Shown: piece by piece, positions 8,645-17,679 of the stretch
Layout: each line of letters starts with the position of its first letter
Position numbering within the stretch: position 1 is the stretch's first letter
Source of the DNA: Sterolibacterium sp964437515
GTDB taxonomy: Bacteria; Pseudomonadota; Gammaproteobacteria; Burkholderiales; Rhodocyclaceae
Direction of reading: 5' to 3'
Length of the DNA: 64,000 nucleotides
Assembly: GCA_964437515.1 (NCBI GenBank)
Contig: CAYTHB010000001.1
Span: forward strand, 62,001 to 126,000
Notes under the pieces: generated by a model
Database searches by the model: none
What the model was told of the DNA's origin: nothing
The model's input: the letters and a program-made list of their open reading frames with translations, nothing else
Made by a program: the position numbers and the translations under genes

Positions 8645-9009
8645 TGAAGGAATGTTGTATTTTTGTGAGGAGTAGTGCATGTATTTGAAAATTTTTCTTG
8701 CATGTTTGAAATCACAACACTAGACTTAGTCGAAAATATCGAAAACACACTATATGTAGTAGGTCAACCCTTTCGATGTCGTTTAAATGTCGTCGTGCGT
8801 TGATCCGGGTAGCGCGCCAAGTGCTGTTTAGTGTGTCATGTGTAGCGTTTCGATGTCAGTGATTTAGCATCATGAGCTTCGTGATTTTTGTTCGTGATTT
8901 TTGAATTTGTAGGCGGCGGCTTCGGTCATTGCCTCGAATGATCCGTACCACTTCGGGCGGGTTGTAGTGCTGATGTATCTTTCCTGTTATCTGGTTAAGG
9001 AGGTTGAAC
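8645..9009. other. Intergenic region and long leader upstream of the histone H1-like gene
   Basis: I see no gene in these 365 bp. The sequence is AT-rich at its left end and contains two short direct repeats: TTTCGATGTC near 8771 and again near 8847, and a tandem TTCGTGATTTTTG-like pair around 8880-8905. A possible sigma-70 promoter lies at 8698-8726, which would give a 5' untranslated region of more than 250 nt. It ends with a strong ribosome binding site, AAGGAGG at 8997-9003, six bases before the ATG at 9010. Confidence 0.5.
8698..8726 (+). promoter_or_regulatory. Candidate sigma-70 promoter of the H1-like gene
   Basis: TTGCAT at 8698-8703 and TAGACT at 8721-8726 are separated by 17 bp, each matching four of six consensus bases. 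The region is locally AT-rich. This is a sequence guess without other support. Confidence 0.3.
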
Positions 9010-9771
9010 ATGGCTGAGGAAAAGACCAAGGCGAAGAAACCCGCTGCAAAGAGTGCTGCTAAACCGGCAGTCAAAAAAGCGGCTGCTAAACCTGCTGTCA
9101 AGAAGGCAGCAGCAAAACCCGCAGCGAAACCTGCGGCAAAGAAAGCCGCAGCAAAGCCCGCAGTAAAGAAGGCGGCTGCTAAACCTGCCGCTAAATCTGC
9201 TGCCAAACCCGCTGCCAAGAAGGCGGTTGCAAAGCCTGCAGCGAAACCTGCGGCAAAGAAAGTCGCAGCAAAGCCCGCAGTAAAGAAGGCTGCTACTAAA
9301 TCTGCTGCCAAACCCGCGACCAAAAAAGCGGCAGCCAAGCCTGCGGCAAAACCGGCTACAAAGAAAGCGGCCGCCAAACCTGCAGTGAAGAAGGCCGCCG
9401 CCAAGCCTGCCGTCAAGAAAGCCGCTGCAAAGCCTGCAGCCAAGCCAGCGGCAAAGAAAGCTGCTGCGAAGCCTGTAGCAAAAAAAGCGGCCGCCAAGCC
9501 CGCAGCTAAATCTGCTGCCAAACCGGCAGTCAAGAAAGCCGCTGCAAAGCCCGTAGCGAAGAAAGCGACCGCCAAGCCCGCAGCAAAACCGGCGGTGAAA
9601 AAAGTAGCAGCAAAACCTGCAACAAAGAACGGCGCAACGTCATCGGCTGCTAAAACTCTGGCCGCTGCACCTGCCTCCAAAGCAGCAACACCGGGGATCA
9701 AACCTTCATTGAACCCCAATGCTGCGTGGGCTTTCCCGACAGGCTCACGTCCGATAGGTTCGTCTTCCTGA
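9010..9771 (+). CDS. Histone H1-like alanine/lysine/proline-rich DNA-binding protein
   Basis: A 253-residue, very basic protein built almost wholly of short Ala-Lys-Pro units such as KKAAAKPA, like the C-terminal tail of eukaryotic histone H1 and the bacterial H1-like proteins of Bordetella, Ralstonia and Chlamydia. Those proteins bind DNA non-specifically and affect nucleoid compaction. Only the first 15 residues (MAEEKTKAKKPAAK) and the last 45, ending in a non-basic NPNAAWAFPTGSRPIGSSS, depart from the repeat. Part of the DNA repeats with a 117-bp (39-codon) step: 9121-9173 and 9238-9290 differ at a single base, whereas other units use different codons for the same residues. The Shine-Dalgarno sequence is excellent (AAGGAGG). 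A bidirectional terminator follows. Exact family membership cannot be proven because of low complexity. Confidence 0.85.
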   Translation: MAEEKTKAKKPAAKSAAKPAVKKAAAKPAVKKAAAKPAAKPAAKKAAAKPAVKKAAAKPAAKSAAKPAAKKAVAKPAAKPAAKKVAAKPAVKKAATKSAAKPATKKAAAKPAAKPATKKAAAKPAVKKAAAKPAVKKAAAKPAAKPAAKKAAAKPVAKKAAAKPAAKSAAKPAVKKAAAKPVAKKATAKPAAKPAVKKVAAKPATKNGATSSAAKTLAAAPASKAATPGIKPSLNPNAAWAFPTGSRPIGSSS

Positions 9772-9861
9772 GAATCTGCGCTAGCGATGGGTGTGATGTG
9801 ATGGATGTGTTTTGTGATTTCTAAAATCCACTAACCCAATCATCATTACACCCAACAGTAA

Positions 9862-9891
9862 AAAGGCGACCTTTATGGGTCGCCTTTTTTT
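9862..9891. terminator. Bidirectional intrinsic terminator between the H1-like gene and pckG
   Basis: AAAGGCGACC at 9862-9871 pairs perfectly with GGTCGCCTTT at 9878-9887 around a 6-nt loop. It is followed by a T run on the plus strand and preceded by an A run, so it can end transcripts from both convergent genes. Confidence 0.88.
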
Positions 9892-9978
9892 GAGTTTTTT
9901 AGTGTGGTTTTTTCGAGGAGAGAGGAGATTTCTCTGCGCTCTCACCCTCTCACCTCGTCATTAGCCACGCATTGCTTC

Positions 9979-11805
9979 TTACTCGACAAGTGTGAGTTCG
10001 AACAATTCACGCTTGAGCAGCAGTTCGCGCGGCATACGCGATTTGAGCTTTTCGAACCATTCGCCGTGCAGCTTGAGTTCTTCCTGCCACATGGCTGCAT
10101 CGACCTGGGTCAACTCTTCGAACTGTTCACGCGTCATGCCCTTGAAGTCTGTCCAGTCAATATCTTCATATTTAGGCATCCAGCCCAATGCGGTTTCTTT
10201 CGCAGCAGCACGTCCCTTGACGCGGTCGACAATCCACTTCAGCACGCGCATGTTGTCGCCAAAGCCCGGCCAGACGAAATCGCCGTTGTCGTCCTGACGG
10301 AACCAGTTAACCGTAAAGATGCGCGGTGCCTGTTCGACAGTACGGCCGATACGCAGCCAGTGATTGAAGTAGTCGCCCATGTGATAACCGCAGAACGGCA
10401 GCATGGCGAAGGGATCGCGACGGATGATGCCCATTTCGCCGGCAGCGGCTGCGGTAGTTTCCGAGCCCAGCGTGGCCGCCATGTAGACACCAAAGTTCCA
10501 GTTGAAGGCTTCATACACCAGCGGCACAGTGGTCGAACGGCGACCACCGAAGATGAATGCCGAGATCGGTACGCCGGCGGGGTTTTCCCAGTCTTTGTCG
10601 ATCGAAGGGCACTGGTTTGCCGGTGCGGTGAAACGCGCATTCGGGTGGGCAGCCTTGCGCCCGCTGCTGACGGCAATTTCCGGTGTCCAGTCCTGACCTT
10701 GCCAGTCGATCAGGTGATGCGGCACTTCCTTGCTCATACCCTCCCACCAGACATCGCCGTCGTCGGTCAGTGCGACGTTGGTGAAAATGACATTTTCCTT
10801 CAGGGTGGCCATGGCATTGAAGTTGGTTTTTTCCGATGTGCCGGGGGCGACACCGAAGTAACCAGCTTCGGGGTTGATGGCATACAGACGGCCATCCTTG
10901 CCTGGCTTGATCCATGCGATGTCGTCGCCTACGGTGGTGACCTTCCAGCCACCCATGGATTTGGGCGGAATCAGCATGGCAAAGTTGGTCTTGCCGCAGG
11001 CCGACGGGAAGGCGGCGGCGACATAGCTCTTTTCACCTTGCGGAGATTCCACACCAAGAATCAGCATGTGTTCAGCGAGCCAGCCTTCGTCGCGCGCCAT
11101 AGTCGAGGCGATGCGCAGGGCGAAACATTTTTTGCCGAGCAGAGCGTTGCCACCATAGCCCGAACCAAACGACCAGATTTCGCGGGTCTCGGGGAAGTGC
11201 ACGATGTACTTGGTGTGGTTGCACGGCCAGCGCGCATCGGCTTGACCGGCTTCGAGCGGCGCACCTACGGAATGCAGACAGGGGACGAATTCTCCGTTTT
11301 CGCCCAGCGCGTCGATTACGGCACGACCCATGCGGGTCATGATCCGCATGTTGATGACCACATACGCACTGTCGGAAATTTCAACACCGATGTGCGCGAT
11401 GGGGGAGCCGATCGGCCCCATCGAGAAGGGAATGACGTACATGGTGCGACCGCGCATACAGCCCTTGAACAAGCCCTTGAGCTTGTCTTTCATCTTGGCC
11501 GGTTCTTCCCAGTTGTTGTTGGGGCCGGCATCTTCCTTGTTGGCTGCGCAGATGAAGGTACGATCTTCAACGCGCGCCACATCAGATGGATCGGAACAGG
11601 CGAGGAAGGAGTTTGGGCGCTTGGCCGGATTGAGACGGATCATCTTGCCCGCATCGACCAGCATATTGCAGAGGCGGTCGTTTTCTTCCTTGGAACCATC
11701 ACACCAGACAATGTTGTCCGGTTGTGTGAGGGCTGCGACTTCGGCAACCCAAGCTTTCAGCTTGGCGTTACGGATGTAATCAGGAGCTGCTACGTTTTGA
11801 GTCAT
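9979..11805 (-). CDS. pckG: Phosphoenolpyruvate carboxykinase (GTP)
   Basis: Converts oxaloacetate and GTP to phosphoenolpyruvate, CO2 and GDP, the first committed step of gluconeogenesis from C4 acids. The 608-residue product has the P-loop-like kinase motif with the hyperreactive cysteine, AAFPSACGKTNFAML, and further family blocks such as FSMGPIGSPIAHIGVE, SGYGGNALLGKKC and GDDIAWIKPG. The length fits the GTP-dependent family (about 600-620 residues) and not the ATP-dependent one. The ATG at 11805 is preceded by GGAGAG at good spacing; the frame extends further upstream without a better start. It is divergent from maeB, another enzyme of the C3/C4 node, with 395 bp between the starts. Confidence 0.97.
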   Translation of the reverse strand: MTQNVAAPDYIRNAKLKAWVAEVAALTQPDNIVWCDGSKEENDRLCNMLVDAGKMIRLNPAKRPNSFLACSDPSDVARVEDRTFICAANKEDAGPNNNWEEPAKMKDKLKGLFKGCMRGRTMYVIPFSMGPIGSPIAHIGVEISDSAYVVINMRIMTRMGRAVIDALGENGEFVPCLHSVGAPLEAGQADARWPCNHTKYIVHFPETREIWSFGSGYGGNALLGKKCFALRIASTMARDEGWLAEHMLILGVESPQGEKSYVAAAFPSACGKTNFAMLIPPKSMGGWKVTTVGDDIAWIKPGKDGRLYAINPEAGYFGVAPGTSEKTNFNAMATLKENVIFTNVALTDDGDVWWEGMSKEVPHHLIDWQGQDWTPEIAVSSGRKAAHPNARFTAPANQCPSIDKDWENPAGVPISAFIFGGRRSTTVPLVYEAFNWNFGVYMAATLGSETTAAAAGEMGIIRRDPFAMLPFCGYHMGDYFNHWLRIGRTVEQAPRIFTVNWFRQDDNGDFVWPGFGDNMRVLKWIVDRVKGRAAAKETALGWMPKYEDIDWTDFKGMTREQFEELTQVDAAMWQEELKLHGEWFEKLKSRMPRELLLKRELFELTLVE

Positions 11806-12200
11806 GGTGCGGAACTCTCCAAAAAATAATGATGGGAAAGTACCTGAAAGTCGATCGATCGCGCTGGTTGGGTGATCGGTGGGCTTCCAGCTTCCCGCAG
11901 TGGCGGGGGTGACCCGGTGCGGAAGGGGTGGAGGCAAGTGAATGTCTGCGAACCCGTAGCCCGCCATTTTCGCATTTTCAACGGTTTGAGGCAAGGCTGC
12001 ACAGGAAACACACATGAAAAATGAGTACGGTCAGGAGTAAAAATATTGACAGTGTCATTTTTATGAAGGTATGCACTTTGCAAGACTCCACAACTATGCC
12101 CGCATGGTTATACAATATCGTGTTGCTTTGGCGGTGCGCAGAATGGGTATCGTCAAACGTAGAGGAAGAAACTGATCTCACTAGCCGGGAAATAATAATT
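11806..12200. other. Intergenic region between divergent pckG and maeB
   Basis: No gene is seen in these 395 bp. The maeB frame stays open back to 12021, but that stretch has no family similarity and I treat it as leader. A good -35-like element lies at 12046 (separate entry). The sequence near 11845-11860 contains the self-complementary run TCGATCGATCGCG, and a GC-rich part follows at 11880-11930. This is where shared control of the two genes would act. Confidence 0.5.
12046..12075 (+). promoter_or_regulatory. Candidate sigma-70 promoter of maeB
   Basis: A perfect TTGACA at 12046-12051 is followed after 18 bp by TATGCA at 12070-12075, a weak -10 box. It would leave a leader of about 120 nt before maeB. 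Confidence 0.35.
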
Positions 12201-14489
12201 ATGGATGAACAATTTCGCGCTGCCGCCCTCGAATACCATTTGCATCCCAAGCCCGGCAAGATCGCCGTAACACCGATCAAGTCGATGCTTAACCCGCAGG
12301 ATCTGGCCTTGGCCTACTCACCGGGGGTGGCTGTGCCTTGCGAGGAAATTCAACGCGATCCGGCAAATGCCGAAAAATACACAGCACGCGGCAATCTGGT
12401 TGCAGTGATTACGAATGGCACGGCAGTGCTGGGGCTAGGCAATATCGGCCCATTGGCGGGAAAACCCGTCATGGAAGGCAAAGGAGTTCTGTTCAAGAAG
12501 TTTGCAGGGATTGATGTTTTTGATATCGAGATTGCCGAAAACGACCCGGATAAACTGGTCGATATCATTGCCTCGCTGGAGCCGACCTTCGGCGGTATCA
12601 ACCTTGAAGACATCAAGGCACCGGAATGTTTTTACATCGAGCAAAAACTGCGTGAACGCCTGAAAATCCCCGTTTTTCATGATGACCAGCATGGTACAGC
12701 CATTATCGCGGCCGCCGCAGTACTCAATGGTCTGCGATTGGTGGGCAAGGATATCAGCAAGATCAAATTAGTCTGTTCTGGTGCAGGAGCAGCAGCGATT
12801 GCCTGCCTTGATCTGATCGTCAGTCTGGGAGTCAATCCGAAGAATGTGTTCATTGCCGATAGCAAAGGTGTTGTGTATGTCGGCCGTGATGAAAAGCTCG
12901 ATCCTTCCAAGGCGCGTTATGCGCAGGAAACCACGGCGCGTACCTTGGGGGATATCACACCGGATGCCGATGTATTTCTGGGGCTTTCGGCTGCCGGTGC
13001 GTTGAAGCCCGAAATGCTCAAGGCCATGGCAGCCAATCCGATTGTGCTGGCCATGGCGAATCCAATCCCGGAAATTTTGCCTGAGCTTGCCAAAGCAACA
13101 CGTCCCGATGTCATCATTGGGACAGGACGTTCGGATTATCCAAATCAGGTAAATAATGCCTTGTGCTTTCCCTATATGTTCCGGGGTGCGCTGGATGTCG
13201 GTGCGACGACAATCAATGAAGAAATGAAAATTGCGGCCGTGCGTGCCATTGCCGATCTCGCCCATGCAGAGCAGCCAGATGTCTCTCCGGAAGCTTATAA
13301 CAAGGTGGATTTCAAATTTGGCCCCGATTACCTGATCCCCATGCCTTTCGATCAGCGTCTGGTCATGAAGGTCGCTCCCGCAGTGGCAAAGGCAGCGATG
13401 GATTCGGGTGTGGCGAAACGGCCATTGAAGGATCTGTGCTCTTATCGGAACAAACTTTCTGAGTTTGTTTATTCTTCAGGCTTGCAGATGCGTCCGGTAT
13501 TTGAAGCGGCCAGGCAGAATCCTCAGCGCATCGTGTTCTGTGAAGGCGAGGATGAACGCATACTGCGTGCTGTGCGTACCGTGGTGGATGAGGGCTTGGC
13601 CAAGCCAATCCTGATTGGTCGCCCTGATGTGGTTGAAGCACGCATCACCAAGAGTGGTTTGCGCCTTAAAGCAGGAGAAGACTTCACGCTGGTGAATCCG
13701 GATAGTGATCCCCGTTTTCGTGAGTTTTGGACGGAGTATCACGACATCATGCAGCGTAAGGGAGTGAGCATTGAATACGCCAAGCGTGAAGCACGTCGCC
13801 GCACCACGCTGATAGGTGCCTTGATGGTCAAGAAAGGCTACGCCGATGGCATGGTGTGCGGTACCTATGGCAACCATTCAAGACATTTGCGGTATATCGA
13901 AAATGTGATTGGCCGCAAAGAAGGCGTCAAACATTTTTATGCCATGAATATGCTGCTGCTACCCAAACGCACTGTGTTCGTAGGCGATACGTATGTGAAT
14001 TACGATCCAACAGCCGAACAATTAGCCGAGATGACGATGCTGGCATCGGATGTCGTTCATCGTTTTGGATTGACGCCCAAGGTCGCCCTGCTCTCCCATT
14101 CCAGCTTTGGTTCTGAAGATACCCCAACCTCCATCAAGATGCGTCGTACCCTCGAACTGTTGCAGGAGCGCGCCCCCAATCTTGAAGTCGAAGGTGAGAT
14201 GCATGGCGATGCCGCACTATCTGCAGATATTCGCAGCCAGATATTCCCGAACTCACGTCTCAAAGGAGCCGCGAATCTATTGGTGATGCCGACGCTGGAC
14301 GCTGCCAATATTGCCTTCAGTCTGCTGAAAACAGCGGCAGGAGACGGTCTCACCTTAGGGCCGCTCTTGCTGGGTGCTGACCGGCCAGTACATGTATTGA
14401 CCCCCACGGCAACGGTACGGCGTATTGTCAATGTCACCGCCCTGTTATCCGTTGAGGCAGCTCATCAGCAACGCAATAAACAGGCTTGA
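12201..14489 (+). CDS. maeB: NADP-dependent malic enzyme with C-terminal phosphotransacetylase-like domain
   Basis: Oxidatively decarboxylates malate to pyruvate with NADP. The 762-residue size is that of the MaeB fusion type. The N-terminal malic part (about residues 1-430) shows LAYSPGVAVPC, KPVMEGKGVLFKKFAGIDVF, FHDDQHGTAII and the nucleotide-binding VCSGAGAAAIACL. The C-terminal part (about 430-755) resembles phosphate acetyl/butyryltransferase (RIVFCEGEDERI, NLLVMPTLDAANIAFSLLK) and in known enzymes serves as an allosteric acetyl-CoA-sensing domain. The ATG at 12201 begins MDEQFRAAALEYH, the usual family N-terminus. The stop overlaps the next ATG by 1 bp (TGATG), linking it to the patatin-like gene. 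Confidence 0.96.
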   Translation: MDEQFRAAALEYHLHPKPGKIAVTPIKSMLNPQDLALAYSPGVAVPCEEIQRDPANAEKYTARGNLVAVITNGTAVLGLGNIGPLAGKPVMEGKGVLFKKFAGIDVFDIEIAENDPDKLVDIIASLEPTFGGINLEDIKAPECFYIEQKLRERLKIPVFHDDQHGTAIIAAAAVLNGLRLVGKDISKIKLVCSGAGAAAIACLDLIVSLGVNPKNVFIADSKGVVYVGRDEKLDPSKARYAQETTARTLGDITPDADVFLGLSAAGALKPEMLKAMAANPIVLAMANPIPEILPELAKATRPDVIIGTGRSDYPNQVNNALCFPYMFRGALDVGATTINEEMKIAAVRAIADLAHAEQPDVSPEAYNKVDFKFGPDYLIPMPFDQRLVMKVAPAVAKAAMDSGVAKRPLKDLCSYRNKLSEFVYSSGLQMRPVFEAARQNPQRIVFCEGEDERILRAVRTVVDEGLAKPILIGRPDVVEARITKSGLRLKAGEDFTLVNPDSDPRFREFWTEYHDIMQRKGVSIEYAKREARRRTTLIGALMVKKGYADGMVCGTYGNHSRHLRYIENVIGRKEGVKHFYAMNMLLLPKRTVFVGDTYVNYDPTAEQLAEMTMLASDVVHRFGLTPKVALLSHSSFGSEDTPTSIKMRRTLELLQERAPNLEVEGEMHGDAALSADIRSQIFPNSRLKGAANLLVMPTLDAANIAFSLLKTAAGDGLTLGPLLLGADRPVHVLTPTATVRRIVNVTALLSVEAAHQQRNKQA

Positions 14490-15676
14490 TGTCCGAGGAC
14501 AATCATAGTACGGCGCTGCTTTTAACAGGCGGCGGAGCGCGGGCGGCGTATCAAGTCGGGGTGCTGGCGTTCATCCGTGACTTGTTGCCCGAGCCACATC
14601 GCAATCCCTTCCCCATACTTTGTGGAACGTCAGCGGGGGCAATCAACACTGCCTCGCTGGCGACCATGGCAGACGATTTTGGTTTTGCCGTCACGCGCCT
14701 GCAAGCCATCTGGGCGAATTTTCATGCGCATCAGGTTTATCGGGCAGATACCCTCGGAATTTCGTGGAATGGAGCGCGTTGGCTAGGAACGTTAATGGGG
14801 GGATGGATGCTCAAAAAAGCCCCGCGTTCCCTGCTTGATAACACACCATTGCGTGAATTACTGAAACATCATCTGAATTTTGAACGGATTGATTCATCTA
14901 TTTCCAAAGGCATCCTTCATTCTGTCTGCATTACCTGCTCTGGTTATGGTTCGGGACAAAGTGTCAGTTTCTTTCAGGGACGCAGCGATTTGTCACCCTG
15001 GCGACGCTCCCAACGCTTTGGCGTACAAACTAAACTGTCGTTAGATCACTTGATGGCATCGAGTGCCATTCCCTTTGTGTTTCCTGCGGTCAGAATCAAT
15101 CGTGAATACTTTGGCGATGGCTCGATGCGCCAGATTGCACCGATTTCCCCCGCAATTCATCTGGGGGCGACCAAGATTCTGGTGATCGGCTCAGGACAGA
15201 GGGGCGGCGGTGAAAATTATCGGGAATACAGGGATCGCTATCCTTCGCTGGCACAGATTGCGGGGCATGCCTTGTCCAGTATTTTTCTGGATAGCTTGTC
15301 CGTGGATATCGAACGACTGACCCGCATCAATCATACGCTCAGCAAGATTCCCGATGAGGTGCGCGAACAGCAAGATATGTCATTACGGCCGATCGAAGTA
15401 CTTGAAATCCTGCCTTCGCAACGGCTGGATCACTTGGCAGCTCGGCATGTGCGCAATCTGCCCTGGGCACTGCGTGCGCTACTGGGAAATATTGGTGCCC
15501 TGAACAAGCGTGGGGGTGCGTTGGCCAGTTATTTGCTGTTTGAATCTTCGTATACACGCGCTTTGATTGACTTGGGGTATCGGGATGCTCAAGCACGTCG
15601 CGACGAAATTTTGGCGTTCTTGGGTATTTCTAAAGTAAAGGAAAATTTAACCGCTAATCAACACAATGCAATGTAA
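14489..15676 (+). CDS. Patatin-like phospholipase family protein
   Basis: A probable cytosolic or membrane-associated lipid acyl hydrolase of 395 residues. The oxyanion-hole motif LLLTGGGARAAYQVGVL is at the N-terminus, the nucleophile elbow CGTSAGAIN follows at about residue 50, and the dyad aspartate lies in YFGDGSMRQIAP near residue 215. The C-terminal 150 residues carry no recognised motif. The start overlaps the maeB stop, so the gene is probably read through from maeB. Related bacterial proteins are called EstA/RssA-like; substrate and role are unknown. It lacks a signal peptide. Confidence 0.88.
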   Translation: MSEDNHSTALLLTGGGARAAYQVGVLAFIRDLLPEPHRNPFPILCGTSAGAINTASLATMADDFGFAVTRLQAIWANFHAHQVYRADTLGISWNGARWLGTLMGGWMLKKAPRSLLDNTPLRELLKHHLNFERIDSSISKGILHSVCITCSGYGSGQSVSFFQGRSDLSPWRRSQRFGVQTKLSLDHLMASSAIPFVFPAVRINREYFGDGSMRQIAPISPAIHLGATKILVIGSGQRGGGENYREYRDRYPSLAQIAGHALSSIFLDSLSVDIERLTRINHTLSKIPDEVREQQDMSLRPIEVLEILPSQRLDHLAARHVRNLPWALRALLGNIGALNKRGGALASYLLFESSYTRALIDLGYRDAQARRDEILAFLGISKVKENLTANQHNAM

Positions 15677-15776
15677 GTGGTGCCTTATAAATCTGTTAAA
15701 CTTTGCACGGTAACAAGGTGAATAATAAAGTTTTTTGTTGCTAAAAATAAAGCATATCGGGCTGCGAGGAGTTCTC

Positions 15777-16733
15777 ATGCATTACCGTTTTCGTCTGTTC
15801 ATGATCGCGTTGCTGAGCTTGTCTCTGGCTTGGGGCAGCGCCCCTGCTTTTGCGGCTTCGAATGCCGGAAAACATGCCGTCGCCAAGAAGCATAAGCATA
15901 CAAAATCAAAACCCCGCGCCAAAAAGCCGCTGCACAAGGCAATGAAGGAAGATTATTCCAATCTCCGGCTTTATTCGAATGCTGCGATGGTACTCGATCA
16001 ATCGACCGGTGCAGTCTTGTTTGAAAAGAACGCAGGTGCCGTGTTGCCGATCGCTTCCATTACAAAATTGATGACAGCGATGGTGGCTTTGGATGCTCAG
16101 CCGAATCTGGATGAGATTCTGACCATTGATGAAAACGATGTGGATTTACTCAAAGGAACCCATTCCCGTCTCAAGGTGGGAACGCAACTGAGCCGCGAAG
16201 AGATGTTGCGACTGGCGTTGATGTCCTCTGAAAACCGTGCCGCCTCAGCATTGTCACGGCATTACCCGGGTGATCGACCGGCGTTTTTGGCTGCAATGAA
16301 TCGCAAGGCACACGCATTGGGATTGCAGGATACGCAGTTTTTCGACCCAACGGGTTTGACCGCACGGAATGTTTCCAGCGCACGCGATCTGGTTCGGATG
16401 GTGAGTGCAGCGCAGCGTTATCCCTTGATACGCCAATTCACCACGACGTCGGAATATGATGTGGAAGTGGACGGCAGAGTGCAGGCTTTCCGCAATACCA
16501 ATAGTCTGGTGCGCAGCTCGTCGTGGGAGATCGGCTTGTCGAAGACGGGCTATATCAATGAGGCGGGTCGCTGTCTCGTCATGCAGGCATGGCTCAATAA
16601 AAAACCGACCATCATCGTATTGCTGGATTCATTGGGTAAGATGACGCGTGTAGGCGATGCCAATCGCATCAAGCATTGGGTGGAAAATGGTGCTGCAGTC
16701 ACCTCCACAACACAGCGCCCATCGGCAAGCTAA
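15777..16733 (+). CDS. pbpG: D-alanyl-D-alanine endopeptidase (PBP7/8 type, S11)
   Basis: Periplasmic serine peptidase that cleaves D-alanyl-meso-diaminopimelate cross-links. The 318-residue product begins with a signal peptide ending near APAFAASN, then a very basic stretch of about 35 residues rich in Lys and His that is unusual for the family core. The catalytic domain has SITK in PIASITKLM, SEN in LMSSENRAAS and KTG in GLSKTGYINEA. The size and the lack of the C-terminal beta domain of DacA/PBP5 point to PbpG. The ATG at 15777 is chosen because GAGGAG lies 7 bp ahead and the signal peptide starts there. It ends 53 bp from the convergent iclR-type gene. Confidence 0.9.
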   Translation: MHYRFRLFMIALLSLSLAWGSAPAFAASNAGKHAVAKKHKHTKSKPRAKKPLHKAMKEDYSNLRLYSNAAMVLDQSTGAVLFEKNAGAVLPIASITKLMTAMVALDAQPNLDEILTIDENDVDLLKGTHSRLKVGTQLSREEMLRLALMSSENRAASALSRHYPGDRPAFLAAMNRKAHALGLQDTQFFDPTGLTARNVSSARDLVRMVSAAQRYPLIRQFTTTSEYDVEVDGRVQAFRNTNSLVRSSSWEIGLSKTGYINEAGRCLVMQAWLNKKPTIIVLLDSLGKMTRVGDANRIKHWVENGAAVTSTTQRPSAS

Positions 16734-16786
16734 TTCACGTGACACGAGTTAACTTTTTCACTTCACTGTGTTCAGTGAGTCATTGA

Positions 16787-17572
16787 TTAACGTGCAGATT
16801 TGACGTAACCAATCGCGGCAGAAATTTCATCTGCTGTCTTTGAAACAGTCATCGCCCAATCCGGATTGTGGCGATCGGCCGGTGCCGAGACTGAAAGGCC
16901 GGCAACGAGTTCGCCGGTGTCATCCCGAATGGGGGCAGCGATACAACGCAAACCCAGTTCGATTTCTTCGTTATCGAATGCAATACCGTGTCGACGCACG
17001 CGGTCGAGTTCACGTTCGAGTGCTTGCAATACGGTGATCGATGCAGGAGTGAGCCCTGGCAATCCAGTACGAGCTGCGTATTCGCGCACTTTTTGCGCGC
17101 CATCTTCAAGCAGAAATAGTTTGCCCACCGCAGTCACGTGCAGTGGCGCACGTGCCCCCACCAGATGCACCACGCGCACCGATGAGCGACCGCTGGAGGT
17201 GCGTTCCACATAAACAATCTCGTCACCTTGGCGCACGCCCAGATTGACGCTTTCTCCAATCTCACGATGGAGCCTCTGCATGAGCGGCATGGCCGAATCG
17301 CGAATATTGATGCGGGACTTCACCAGATTGCCCAATTCCAGCAAACGGATGCCGAGTTGATATGCCCCAGGATCGGTGCGTTCAACGAAGCCGCTGGCGG
17401 TCATGGCACTGAGGATGCGATGTGCAGTCGACGGATGCAAGCCGGTTTCCAATGCCAATTGCTTGAGGCTGACCGGATCATGATAGTAGGACAACACATC
17501 GAGCAATTTCATCATGCGTTCGATGACTTGAATGGGGCTTTTTGTTTCCGGTTGTAAGGCAGGAAGTGGCAC
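16787..17572 (-). CDS. IclR family transcriptional regulator
   Basis: A 261-residue DNA-binding regulator. An N-terminal winged helix (VSLKQLALETGLHPSTAHRILSAM, split at residues 35-58) is followed by an effector-binding IclR domain with GESVNLGVRQGDEIVYVER, LHVTAVGKLFLL and IAAPIRDDTGELVAGLSVS. The frame opens with GTG at 17572; no ATG lies upstream in frame and the ribosome binding site is poor. It is divergent from lutABC with 107 bp between the starts, so it probably controls that operon and itself. This is an inference: the regulators usually found with lut/lld genes are GntR-type. The ligand is unknown; small organic acids are typical of the family. Confidence 0.88.
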   Translation of the reverse strand: MPLPALQPETKSPIQVIERMMKLLDVLSYYHDPVSLKQLALETGLHPSTAHRILSAMTASGFVERTDPGAYQLGIRLLELGNLVKSRINIRDSAMPLMQRLHREIGESVNLGVRQGDEIVYVERTSSGRSSVRVVHLVGARAPLHVTAVGKLFLLEDGAQKVREYAARTGLPGLTPASITVLQALERELDRVRRHGIAFDNEEIELGLRCIAAPIRDDTGELVAGLSVSAPADRHNPDWAMTVSKTADEISAAIGYVKSAR

Positions 17573-17679
17573 CGTAGGGCTTTCTCGATTTTAGTGTGCG
17601 GAATAATATATCAGATTGTGAAATGCAAAGTGGCAGCATCGTTCGTGGCTCGATTGATGAATGAGAAATGAGGTGAGAT
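17573..17679. promoter_or_regulatory. Divergent promoter region of the IclR regulator and lutABC
   Basis: A 107-bp divergent spacer with an AT-rich core (AATAATATATCAGATTGTG at about 17602-17622). It should hold both promoters and the regulator's operator. No clear palindrome could be assigned. Confidence 0.35.

Noticed and set aside
9052..9630. Repeated DNA resembling a CRISPR or satellite array
   Set aside because: The repeats are in frame and encode Ala/Lys/Pro units. There are no constant repeats with unique spacers and no cas genes.
8856..9719. A 287-codon minus-strand frame full of Ala, Gly and Phe opposite the H1-like gene
   Set aside because: It is the complement of the Ala/Lys/Pro repeat, where stop codons are rare by composition. 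The plus-strand frame has the strong ribosome binding site.
9904..11829. A 641-codon open frame on the plus strand opposite pckG
   Set aside because: It lies wholly antisense to a well-supported PEP carboxykinase gene, its sequence is rich in His, Arg and Gly as expected from the complementary frame, and it has no recognisable motif.
16734..16786. Small hairpin TCACTG-TGTT-CAGTGA between the convergent pbpG and iclR-type genes
   Set aside because: Only a 6-bp stem and no T tract after it on either strand, so it was not called as a terminator.
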